A DNA stretch of 8,472 bases from Candidatus Sodaliphilus limicaballi (GCA_018065815.1 JAGHSP010000387.1:1-8472); one strand, 5' to 3'; positions 1 through 6,813 are shown, counted from the first letter of the stretch. The notes: a model not told the origin generated them from the letters alone. Numbers and translations are program-made.

Positions 1-50
1 TATAGCCCTTTGAGATGCCTTGAGCGTACTTGGTGTTGTGTTGGCTAGGA

Positions 51-205
51 CTTGAGACGACTTGAGAGGACTTGATAGGACTTGAGAGGACCTGAGAGGA
101 CTTGGAGAGGACTTGAGAGGAATAGAGAGGACTTGGAGAGGGCTTGGAGAGGACTTGAGAGGACTTGAGAGGGCTTGGAGAGGACTTGGAGAGGAATAGA
201 GAGGA
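51..205. repeat. Tandem repeat of 10/11-bp purine-rich units downstream of comF
   Basis: Fifteen consecutive units can be laid out by eye. Most read CTTGAGAGGA (10 bp) or CTTGGAGAGGA (11 bp), with single-base variants. Two units, at 122-131 and 196-205, instead begin ATAG. The 155 bp divided by 15 units gives about 10.3 bp per unit, which is not a multiple of three and is close to one DNA helical turn. Weaker, decayed copies seem to extend left to the window edge (for example around 8-50). The array starts about 15 bp past the comF stop codon, so in that transcript it would be a pyrimidine-rich 3' untranslated tail. I see no gene in 1-220. The function is unknown; it may be a slippage-prone minisatellite. 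Confidence 0.9.
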
Positions 206-220
206 CTGGATGGGGGATGG

Positions 221-931
221 TTAGGTGAGTCTTGCTGCGGTGAGGGTGAAGATTGAGATTTTGATGCCGGGGATGTGGGATATGGCTTGGGCGCAGGCGA
301 TGATTGTTGCCCCGGTGGTGATCACGTCGTCGATGATGAGAATGTGCTTGTGGGCAAGCTGGGTGTGGGCGTGGGGCGCTGGCGCGTAGGTGTCGCGTGT
401 GTTGAGCCAGCGGTCGTAGGCGCCTTTGCGCGTCTGTGTGTCGTGTGGCTTGACGGCAATGATGGCTTGTAGCAATGTGGCTCCAGTTGCGCTTGCCACT
501 CCTTGCGCTATGACATGTGCCTGGTTGTAACCTCGCTGCGCTTCCTTGTCGGGGTGCATGGGCACAGGCACGACGATGTCTATGCCGTCGAAGAACGCCG
601 ACTGTTTCATCATCGCTACGGCATGCTTGCCCATCCACACGCCCATGTGGGTCATGTTGCGGTACTTGATGTCGTGGATGATTGCGGAGTAGGGGCTTGC
701 CTTCTCGTAGAAGAACAGTGCCGCAGCGCGCTCGATGGGTACCTTGCCTGCAAAGAGTTGCTCCATGCGGTTGAACTGGGCGTCCTGGTAATGGGTGAGC
801 GGCAGCGTGTTCAGGCAATTCCTGCACAGGAAGGGCTCGTCGGCACCCAAGACGCGGTTGCACACGGGGCATGTGCGTGGCATGATGGCATCGGCCGTGG
901 CTTGGAGGATGTGCTTAATCTTGTTGATCAT
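221..931 (-). CDS. comF: ComF-family phosphoribosyltransferase (amidophosphoribosyltransferase-like)
   Basis: This 236-residue protein has the usual length and layout of ComF/GntX proteins. An N-terminal zinc-ribbon-like knuckle has Cys21-x2-Cys24 and Cys36-x2-Cys39. The mid-protein family signature PVPMHP...QRGYNQAHVIA covers about residues 122-142. The PRPP-binding loop of type I phosphoribosyltransferases, IIDDVITTGAT, is at about 199-209. In competent bacteria ComF acts with ComFA in cytoplasmic handling of transforming DNA; in most other bacteria the true substrate is not known, so only the fold-level assignment is firm. The start at 931 lies 17 bp inside the end of recX, suggesting translational coupling. 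A later Met (residue 17, just before the Cys motif) is possible, but the first start gives the usual short leader helix. It is the last gene of its operon, and a tandem repeat follows its stop. Confidence 0.9.
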   Translation of the reverse strand: MINKIKHILQATADAIMPRTCPVCNRVLGADEPFLCRNCLNTLPLTHYQDAQFNRMEQLFAGKVPIERAAALFFYEKASPYSAIIHDIKYRNMTHMGVWMGKHAVAMMKQSAFFDGIDIVVPVPMHPDKEAQRGYNQAHVIAQGVASATGATLLQAIIAVKPHDTQTRKGAYDRWLNTRDTYAPAPHAHTQLAHKHILIIDDVITTGATIIACAQAISHIPGIKISIFTLTAARLT

Positions 932-1394
932 CGTTAATCACGCGGTCGATGGCGGTGTAGATGAGTGAGGGTTCGAAACCGCGGCTTGCGGCGAAGCGTA
1001 GCATCGCTGCTCGTGCCAGTTGAGGTTCGCGTTGTGAGACCGAGCGCCACTTGTCGCGCAGGAGTTTCATGAGCGTGGCTCGGTAGTCGTCGGGGTCGAT
1101 GCTGGCAAGGGCCTCGTCGATGTAGTGTTGCGCTATTCCCTTCGTGCGCAGCTGGTGGGCAATCTTGACGGCTCCCCACCCGTTGTAGGCATGCTTGTCG
1201 TGGGCAAAGGCGTGGGCATATCGCTGCTCGTTGATGAAGTTCTCGCTCACGAGTCGGTCGATGATGGCATGTGCCTGGCTGTGCGGCAGTCCCCAAGCGG
1301 TGAGCTTGGCGGAGATGTCGCTTGCTGCATGCTCGCTGCGGCTGCATAGTGCTGCGGCGCGGGTGTAGGCCATGTCGGGGGTTATGGTTTTCAT
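915..1394 (-). CDS. recX: RecX-family regulator of RecA
   Basis: The product is 159 residues, typical for RecX, which is an all-helical protein built of three-helix repeats. RecX binds RecA filaments and limits their growth, modulating recombination and SOS. Recognisable pieces are the N-terminal repeat with the SRSEHAASDISAKL pattern (residues 18-31), the LVSENFINEQRYAHAFAHDK stretch (about 48-67), which matches the family's 'd.rfA..fv..k' core, and the following GAVKIAHQLRTKGI segment (about 74-87), matching the family's 'G...I...L..kGi' motif. The ATG at 1394 is preceded at only 4 bp by a Bacteroidota -7 promoter element, which supports this start. It is the first gene of a likely recX-comF transcript. 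recA itself is not in the window. A 155-residue frame overlapping it is a shadow. Confidence 0.9.
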   Translation of the reverse strand: MKTITPDMAYTRAAALCSRSEHAASDISAKLTAWGLPHSQAHAIIDRLVSENFINEQRYAHAFAHDKHAYNGWGAVKIAHQLRTKGIAQHYIDEALASIDPDDYRATLMKLLRDKWRSVSQREPQLARAAMLRFAASRGFEPSLIYTAIDRVINDDQQD

Positions 1395-1398
1395 GGTG

Positions 1399-1406
1399 CA
1401 AAATTA
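1399..1406 (-). promoter_or_regulatory. Bacteroidota -7 promoter element of recX
   Basis: On the minus strand this reads TAATTTTG, a full match to the Bacteroidota sigma-ABfr -7 consensus TAnnTTTG. It ends four bases (CACC) before the recX ATG. I do not see a convincing TTTG -33 box at the usual 19-21 bp further upstream, so recognition would rest on the -7 box. With this spacing, transcription should begin at or next to the ATG, giving a leaderless message. Confidence 0.55.
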
Positions 1407-1551
1407 GGAAAAAATTGTGTCATTGCTGCCGGGATTTTCTGAAATTAAAATAATTTAAATGATTTCTTGCTTGGAGGACTAGGGGAGGATGGGGGTGATA
1501 AAAATGGGTGTGAGTTGCTCGGTTGATGGTGTGTGGGGTGGGGCGGGGTGT

Positions 1552-1559
1552 TAATTTTG
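1552..1559 (+). promoter_or_regulatory. Candidate -7 promoter element of the propeller/terminase operon
   Basis: TAATTTTG matches the Bacteroidota -7 consensus TAnnTTTG and lies 27 bp before the ATG at 1587, leaving a leader of roughly 20 bases. There is no clear TTTG -33 box at the expected distance; that area is a G-rich run instead. The leader (ATTTTTAAACTGACTTTATC) has no Shine-Dalgarno site, which is usual in this phylum. If used, this promoter would serve both phage-like genes. Confidence 0.45.
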
Positions 1560-1586
1560 TGGTCAGATTTTTAAACTGACTTTATC

Positions 1587-3626
1587 ATGAGAAGAAAAAA
1601 CACACTACTTGAAATTGTGCCGCGGTGCGCACGTCATTATTATTCACCCGACGCTTCGGTGCCAGGAGAGGCTGCCGTGGCTGTGAATTTGCGTCAGCGT
1701 GAGCAGTGGCTAGAAGTGACGGGGGTGCCCGGGCATTATGGTGATATTCCCTCGGGGCACCGGCTGATGCTTGTGGACGGTGCTGATGTCTTTACCGTTA
1801 AGGATGGGCTGGTGTATCGCAACGGGGTTAAGGTGAGCAATGCGGCTCGTGAAATCATCGCTATGCACCGCGTGGGCGATTGCATCGTGGCGGTGTCGCC
1901 GCAGGGAATGATGTATTTCCAGGAATCGGGCGGTGTGATGCAGGAAATGAATATGGCCGATGCTGTGCCGTCGTTAACTATCGTTGCTGCCGACCAACTG
2001 GAGAGCCGTCAGTCGTTGAGCCCATATTCCTTTGCCGAGCCATATAGCCGCTGGGCTTCGCCCCTGGGTGTTGCCGACGTGGCTGCCATTGCCTCACGCT
2101 ATCGCACGGCGTGGAACAGCGCAAAGGCAGCTGTGGCAGCATCGGGCGGATACTATGCCCCGCTCAATGTGTGCTACGGGGTGCGCATGTGGGATGACAA
2201 CTACATGTGGATAAGCGATGCTGTGACTGTGGGGCTAGACACATTGTCAAACGCCTCGATGGTGAGCGCGCAGGTGGCGGTGGAGAGCACACGCTACACC
2301 GGGATCGAGGCATCGCAGTTTGTCATGAGGGGGTATAGGCTGGGCATCAAGGTGAACAGCGGCGTGCCAGCGCAGTGGCGCAAGATGGTCAAGGCAATCG
2401 ATGTGTTTGCCACCGTGCAGCCTGCCATAGCTGCCGAGTCGTCGCTCGACTACCGCTGCGTGACCCAGCAGGGCGGGACTCGTGCGTCGATCCTCGAATA
2501 TGGCTGGCAGGCCTTGTCGCGCGACCGGGTGATGGCGGCGCTCGAAACCTCGGGATGGTGCCTTGTGGCATCCACCACTAGCATTGACTCGCTGGGCGAT
2601 GGTCGATTTGAAGCCGCCAATGTTGCTTATGTGCCCATTACCGACACATGCGTTGTCAACGCTCCGCTGCCAGGCGGCGTGACGCTCACCCTCGACGAGA
2701 CGGCAGCGGTGAAGCAGGGAAGCGCTGCCGTAGTTGCCGCTGCCTCGATGGTGCGCAACGGCAGGCTGTATGTGGCGTCGCGCGACGGCATGATTGCAGT
2801 CAGTGCCCACGGCAATGCCATGATCACGAGCCAAGTGGCAAGAGTGACAGGAGCAGAGATACATGCAGTGGCGCCAGTGTCTAGGCCGCTGTATTCGGGA
2901 GGCTTCGGGCGATATGCCGTGTATCTGTTCACCAGCGAGGGAATCTATGCCGTGGCACAAAGCGCCCTGGGCACCCTGGGCGAGGCAAGGCTAGTGGACC
3001 GCTCGGTGATCTCTCCCGGCTGCGTGCCAGTGGATGGCGACCGCGACGTGTATTTCACCGACCGCAACGGTTGCCTGTGCCGTCTCACGGGCAGCACCGT
3101 GTCGAGGCTGATACCCGACATGGGCGTGGCGCAATCGATGGCATGGGACGATGCCCACCGCGAACTGCATGTGCTCACCGCAGGCGGCACCATGCTGGCA
3201 GTGCAGCAACAGGGAGTGTACAGCCACCGCACCGTGCCAGCCGTGCACCTCTATGACGACGTGACGCATGCGCTGGCAGTGACGGCAGCAGGCGAGGTGC
3301 TAGACCTGGCTCACGAGGAAGAAGCCGCCATGAGCGTGAACTACCAGAGCCATCCTGTGGTGCTCGACTCGCTCATGCGTGCCGTCCCGCGGATGGTGTC
3401 GTGGCATGTGAACGGCGAAGCAGTGGTGCTGTCGCTGTCGCTCACCAGCGAGCGCGGCATCAGTTGCCATGGTTTCCTTGCCGGCCGCATCAGGGTAAAC
3501 GGGGCAGTGCATGCCCCGCTGTCGATGCCCTTGATCACGTCGCCATGCCGCTGCGTGAGGCTAGCGGTCGAGGGTTCCGCCAGCACAGGCACTGTGATCG
3601 CACCGTTTACACTAGCATACTTATAA
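1587..3626 (+). CDS. Phage-derived beta-propeller-like structural protein (possible tail/neck stabilisation protein)
   Basis: This is a 679-residue soluble protein with no signal peptide or membrane segment. I do not recognise a named family with certainty. Short beta-hairpin modules of the pattern 'LYVASRDGMIAVS' recur, ending with a small turn such as DG, EG, NG, GG or GE followed by a hydrophobic strand. They lie at about residues 98-112, 392-406, 443-457, 487-502, 526-540 and 562-576, as in propeller blades. The N-terminus (about 28-80) has a 'VAVNLRQRE..LEVTGVP' opening and a 'VKDGLVYRNG' hairpin. Residues 150-270 look more helical (SRYRTAWNSAKAAVAA). The last ~95 residues (585-679) look like a beta-rich C-terminal domain. 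Propeller proteins followed by beta domains are known as virion tail or neck stabilisation proteins, and the terminase gene 13 bp downstream supports a phage origin. That role is inferred. The frame is fully open and the base composition resembles the neighbours. Confidence 0.6.
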   Translation: MRRKNTLLEIVPRCARHYYSPDASVPGEAAVAVNLRQREQWLEVTGVPGHYGDIPSGHRLMLVDGADVFTVKDGLVYRNGVKVSNAAREIIAMHRVGDCIVAVSPQGMMYFQESGGVMQEMNMADAVPSLTIVAADQLESRQSLSPYSFAEPYSRWASPLGVADVAAIASRYRTAWNSAKAAVAASGGYYAPLNVCYGVRMWDDNYMWISDAVTVGLDTLSNASMVSAQVAVESTRYTGIEASQFVMRGYRLGIKVNSGVPAQWRKMVKAIDVFATVQPAIAAESSLDYRCVTQQGGTRASILEYGWQALSRDRVMAALETSGWCLVASTTSIDSLGDGRFEAANVAYVPITDTCVVNAPLPGGVTLTLDETAAVKQGSAAVVAAASMVRNGRLYVASRDGMIAVSAHGNAMITSQVARVTGAEIHAVAPVSRPLYSGGFGRYAVYLFTSEGIYAVAQSALGTLGEARLVDRSVISPGCVPVDGDRDVYFTDRNGCLCRLTGSTVSRLIPDMGVAQSMAWDDAHRELHVLTAGGTMLAVQQQGVYSHRTVPAVHLYDDVTHALAVTAAGEVLDLAHEEEAAMSVNYQSHPVVLDSLMRAVPRMVSWHVNGEAVVLSLSLTSERGISCHGFLAGRIRVNGAVHAPLSMPLITSPCRCVRLAVEGSASTGTVIAPFTLAYL

Positions 3627-3639
3627 ATACCTCCTGACC

Positions 3640-5493
3640 ATGAGCATAGAAGAAATAATTGCAGAGAATGCCCGCCGCAATGATGCTCTCAAGGTCAACT
3701 ATAACCAGTTGACGGGCGAGGGTTGCTGCGGCGAGCGAGTGAAAGTGAAGGGGGAGTGGCTGCCAGTGCGGCTTGTCAAGGAGCATCCGCATTGCGACGA
3801 ACTGCCTCCAGCCGAGCGCAACAAGCTGCGCATTGCCTATGACTTCGAGTATTGGGCGGCGACGTGCGCCACAATCAAGGACAAGACCACGTGCCGCAAC
3901 ACAAAGTTCCTGCTCAATGCCCCTCAACGCCGGCTGCTGGCTGTGATGGAGCGCGAGCGCCAGGCCGGACGCCCGGTGAGAGTGATACTGCTCAAGGCGC
4001 GCCAGTGGGGCGGGTCCACGCTGGTGCAGATGTACATGGCATGGTTGCAGATAGTGATACACAAGCAGTGGAACAGCCTGATATGCGGCCACCTGCGCAA
4101 TTCCTCGCTAGCAATCAAGAACATGTATAACACACTGCTGCGCTGCTATCCCCGTGAGTATGTCGATGAAGACGTGAAACTCACCTTCAGCAACTTCGAG
4201 GGTTCGAGCACGGTGAAATACCTCAACGGCCGTGACTGCCTGCTAGTGATGGGTTCGTCGCGCAGCGAGGATGCGGTGCGCGGCTATGACCTGGCGATGG
4301 CGCATCTCACCGAGGTCGCCTACTGGGCATCGACAGCAATGCATTCGCCCGAGGACGTGGTGCGCAGCGTGAGCGGCACGGTGACCATGAACCCCGACAC
4401 CGTGGTGGTGTATGAATCCACAGCCAACGGCGTGGGCAATTTTTTTCACAACGAGTGGTTGCGTGCCAAGGGAGTGGGCAGCGACAAGGTGGCGGTGTTC
4501 GTGCCATGGCATGAGATTGAGATATACCGCATGCCCGTGACCGACGCCGGGGCGCTGTGGGAGTCGCTCGACGAGTATGAACGCGGGCTGTGGGACTCGG
4601 GCTGCACGCTAGAGATGATCAAGTGGTATCACACCAAGCGTCGCGAGTACTCGTCGCATGCCCTCATGAAGGCAGAATTCCCGAGCAACGACATCGAGGC
4701 ATTCACTAGCACGTGCAGCAGCATCTTTGACAGGACGCTGCTCGATGCATTCAGCAAGCAAGTGGCTTATGCCGAGAGCGGGGATATCGCCGGTGACTAC
4801 ATGAGCGACAGGAACATCAAGTTCACCCCGTCGCCCACAGGCCTGCTAAAAATGTGGGCCGACCGCGACGCCACCGCGCCTGCCGAGCGTTACCTGACGG
4901 TGGTGGATGTGGGCGGCCGCAGCGCGAGCGCCGACTATTCGGTAATCATGGTGATGGACACCCACAGCGACACTCCTGGCGTTCGCCCCGAGGTGGTGGC
5001 GCAGTGGCGCGGACACATAGACCATGACCTGCTGGCGTGGAAAGCGCTTCATGTGGCCAGATACTACAACAATGCGCTGCTGGTGATAGAGAGCAACACG
5101 TTAGAGACCGAGTGTGACGACTGCGATGCCGGCGAGTTTGTCCTCAACAAACTGGCAGCGTGCTACCGCACCCACCTGTATCGCCGCCGTAACAAGAAAC
5201 CAGGATTCCAGACAAACCGAGCAACGAAGTCGCAAGCCGTGTACCAGCTGTTGCAGGCGGTGCGCGACAAGACATATATAGAGCGCGACCAGGAAGCCAT
5301 CAACGAGATGGCCACCTACGAGCGTACCCCGCAAGGGAAATTCAGCGCGATGAAAGGCTGTCACGACGACATAGTGATGACGCGAGCCATAGCGATGGCG
5401 GTGTTAGAGGAGAAACGCCTCAAGCGCCAGCACACTATCACCGAAGATGACAAGATGTTCATGCAGGTGCATTTTCCAGCAGCAATCTCTTGA
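3640..5493 (+). CDS. Phage-type terminase large subunit (ATPase plus nuclease)
   Basis: This 617-residue protein has the full two-domain layout of TerL, the motor that pumps DNA into procapsids and cuts it. In the ATPase domain the Walker A-like loop is LLKARQWGGSTL (117-128), where the usual GK[ST] lysine is Gly125 and basic residues Lys119 and Arg121 precede it. The Walker B region is AMAHLTEVAYW (219-229) with catalytic Glu225. The coupling motif is YESTANG (258-264). The RNase H-like nuclease domain has Asp423 in VVDVGGRSASADYS, with Asp432 nearby, Glu484 in LLVIESNT and Asp576/Asp577 in CHDDIVMTRA. All expected acidic positions therefore appear present and the enzyme could be active. It follows the propeller gene by 13 bp with no Shine-Dalgarno site and is likely cotranscribed. 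Its last 35 bp overlap the end of thrC on the other strand. No small terminase, portal or capsid gene is nearby, which suggests a domesticated or split phage locus. Confidence 0.88.
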   Translation: MSIEEIIAENARRNDALKVNYNQLTGEGCCGERVKVKGEWLPVRLVKEHPHCDELPPAERNKLRIAYDFEYWAATCATIKDKTTCRNTKFLLNAPQRRLLAVMERERQAGRPVRVILLKARQWGGSTLVQMYMAWLQIVIHKQWNSLICGHLRNSSLAIKNMYNTLLRCYPREYVDEDVKLTFSNFEGSSTVKYLNGRDCLLVMGSSRSEDAVRGYDLAMAHLTEVAYWASTAMHSPEDVVRSVSGTVTMNPDTVVVYESTANGVGNFFHNEWLRAKGVGSDKVAVFVPWHEIEIYRMPVTDAGALWESLDEYERGLWDSGCTLEMIKWYHTKRREYSSHALMKAEFPSNDIEAFTSTCSSIFDRTLLDAFSKQVAYAESGDIAGDYMSDRNIKFTPSPTGLLKMWADRDATAPAERYLTVVDVGGRSASADYSVIMVMDTHSDTPGVRPEVVAQWRGHIDHDLLAWKALHVARYYNNALLVIESNTLETECDDCDAGEFVLNKLAACYRTHLYRRRNKKPGFQTNRATKSQAVYQLLQAVRDKTYIERDQEAINEMATYERTPQGKFSAMKGCHDDIVMTRAIAMAVLEEKRLKRQHTITEDDKMFMQVHFPAAIS

Positions 5494-6772
5494 AAGCGTT
5501 GTAGCCCGAACTCATGGGTGTCACCTGCCTTGTCCCGCTCAGGAAGTCACGCAGTTGCAGTGGCACGACAATCTCTTGCCCTATCGCCATTTCCACCTGG
5601 GTGCTGAACTTGGCGGGATGTGCAGTTGCAAGCGACACTCCTGTCTCGCCAGGCCGCAGGTCATCGCACAGGGCTTTGTAGGCAAACGCGCCGTGAGGCT
5701 CAATGATGTAGCCGTGCTGCTTGTGCACGTCGTTCATCGTGTCGATGATCTGCTGGTCGGTGTAGGCATAGGAGTGAATCATCTCACGTGCTTTCTCCAC
5801 GCTGCCGGTGATGTCGGTGATGCGTTCAAAGTTGGTTGGGTTGCCAGCATCGAGAGCCGGCGCGATGCTTCCTGCGCTGGGCCTGGGCATGAACTTGCCT
5901 GTGGTCAAGTAGTCGTGGAAGATGTGGTTCTCGTTCTCGGCAGCGACAAAACGCTTCACGGGCAAACCAATGGCCTGCGCCACGAGTCCCGACACCAAGT
6001 TGCCCAGATTGGCGCACGGCACCGAGAACACGAGGTTGTTCACGTCCTTTCCCAACTGCGCCAGTTGGGCGTAGGCCCAGAAGTAGTAGATGGTTTGCGG
6101 CACGATGCGGGCCACATTGATCGACGTTGCGCTCGTGAGAAGCATCTTGCGGTTGAGTTCGGGATCCATGAAGGCTTGTTCCACGAGCCGCTTGCAGTCG
6201 TCAAAAGTGCCGTTGACCTCAATGGCGTGAATGTTGCCACCGAGCGAAGCAAACTGCGCCTCCTGCAAGTAGCTGATGGAATCTTGCGGATAAAGGACCC
6301 ACACATCCACGCCCGGCACATTGCGGAAACCGCCAGCCACAGCGCCGCCGGTGTCGCCCGATGTGGGCACGAGCACGTTGACCGTGTTGAACTCGCCGTG
6401 CTTGTCCATGTAATATCGTGCCAGCGCGCCCATGAATCGGGCGCCCACGTCTTTGAACGCCATAGTTGGGCCGTGGAACAGTTCCATTACATACTTATTG
6501 TCCTCGATGTGACGCAGCGGCATGTCGAAGGTGAGCGTGTCGCCAATGATGTCGTGGAGCACGCTTGCCTCGATGTCGCCGTGAAATGCCACGTGGGCGA
6601 TTGCGTAGCCCAGGTCTTGCAGCGTCATGTTCTTGAAGTTGTGCAAGAAAGCCTGCGGCAGTCGCGGAAAGCTGCGGGGCATGTATAGGCCGCCATCGGC
6701 CGCCAGCCCTTTGAGCACCGCCTGTTCAAGTGTCACATCAGGTGAATTGTGTCGTGTACTATAGTATAGCAT
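5459..6772 (-). CDS. thrC: Threonine synthase
   Basis: The 437-residue PLP enzyme converts O-phospho-L-homoserine to L-threonine, the last step of the pathway. It has the N-terminal 'YYSTRHNSPDVTLEQAVLKGLAADGGLYMP' type opening of bacterial ThrC (about 3-32, quoted here only in outline: YSTR, GLAADGGLY). The PLP lysine is Lys107 in GPTMAFKD, and TSGDTGGA is at 137-144. Further on are the 'EAQFASLGGNIHAIEV' segment around 171-186, AAENENHIF (277-285) and EPHGAFAY (358-365). The phosphate-loop region reads VPCANLGN (251-258) instead of the usual VPSGNFGN, which is an oddity. It lies 41 bp after the aspartokinase stop and should be the second gene of that operon. Its 3' end overlaps the terminase gene tail-to-tail. 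A 413-codon open frame on the opposite strand is a shadow. Confidence 0.95.
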   Translation of the reverse strand: MLYYSTRHNSPDVTLEQAVLKGLAADGGLYMPRSFPRLPQAFLHNFKNMTLQDLGYAIAHVAFHGDIEASVLHDIIGDTLTFDMPLRHIEDNKYVMELFHGPTMAFKDVGARFMGALARYYMDKHGEFNTVNVLVPTSGDTGGAVAGGFRNVPGVDVWVLYPQDSISYLQEAQFASLGGNIHAIEVNGTFDDCKRLVEQAFMDPELNRKMLLTSATSINVARIVPQTIYYFWAYAQLAQLGKDVNNLVFSVPCANLGNLVSGLVAQAIGLPVKRFVAAENENHIFHDYLTTGKFMPRPSAGSIAPALDAGNPTNFERITDITGSVEKAREMIHSYAYTDQQIIDTMNDVHKQHGYIIEPHGAFAYKALCDDLRPGETGVSLATAHPAKFSTQVEMAIGQEIVVPLQLRDFLSGTRQVTPMSSGYNAFKRLLLENAPA

Positions 6773-6813
6773 TTAGGTAAAGGTAGAAGGTTGTTTATGG
6801 TGTGGTTAGATTA

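Larger units (their letters stand above)
1395..1586. other. Divergent intergenic region, AT-rich then G-rich
   Basis: These 192 bp separate recX from the divergent phage-like operon. The recX-proximal half is AT-rich (about 1436-1466). From 1471 the plus strand becomes strongly G-rich, with G runs at 1482-1485, 1491-1495, 1506-1508, 1535-1538, 1540-1543 and 1545-1548. The last three GGGG runs are separated by single bases and sit immediately before the -7 box of the downstream gene. The 1472-1495 stretch shares the strings GAGGACT and GGATGGGGG with the edge of the tandem repeat near 200-215. No ORF or RNA gene is evident. Confidence 0.6.

Noticed and set aside
51..205. CRISPR array
   Set aside because: The units are only 10-11 bp, directly abutting, with no unique spacers and no cas genes nearby.
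45..872. A 275-codon minus-strand frame running through comF and the tandem repeat
   Set aside because: It overlaps comF in another frame. Its low-complexity Ser/Leu/Pro tail is just the repeat translated, and the 10/11-bp period does not preserve a reading frame.
2247..2960. A 237-codon minus-strand frame within the propeller gene
   Set aside because: It has no recognisable motif, is rich in His, Arg and Cys as expected of antisense frames, and lies wholly inside a better-supported gene.
1587..5493. A complete integrated prophage
   Set aside because: Only two phage-type genes are present, flanked directly by chromosomal genes, with no integrase, no lysis or capsid genes and no flanking direct repeats that I could find.
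5447..6688. A 413-codon open frame on the plus strand opposite thrC
   Set aside because: It is antisense to a clear threonine synthase, its translation is rich in His, Val and Arg without any motif, and such long shadows are normal opposite GC-rich coding DNA.
6773..6813. Remnant of an ACT or homoserine dehydrogenase region after the aspartokinase stop
   Set aside because: Only 41 bp separate the stop from the thrC start, too short for any domain remnant, and no frame resembles the ACT linker.
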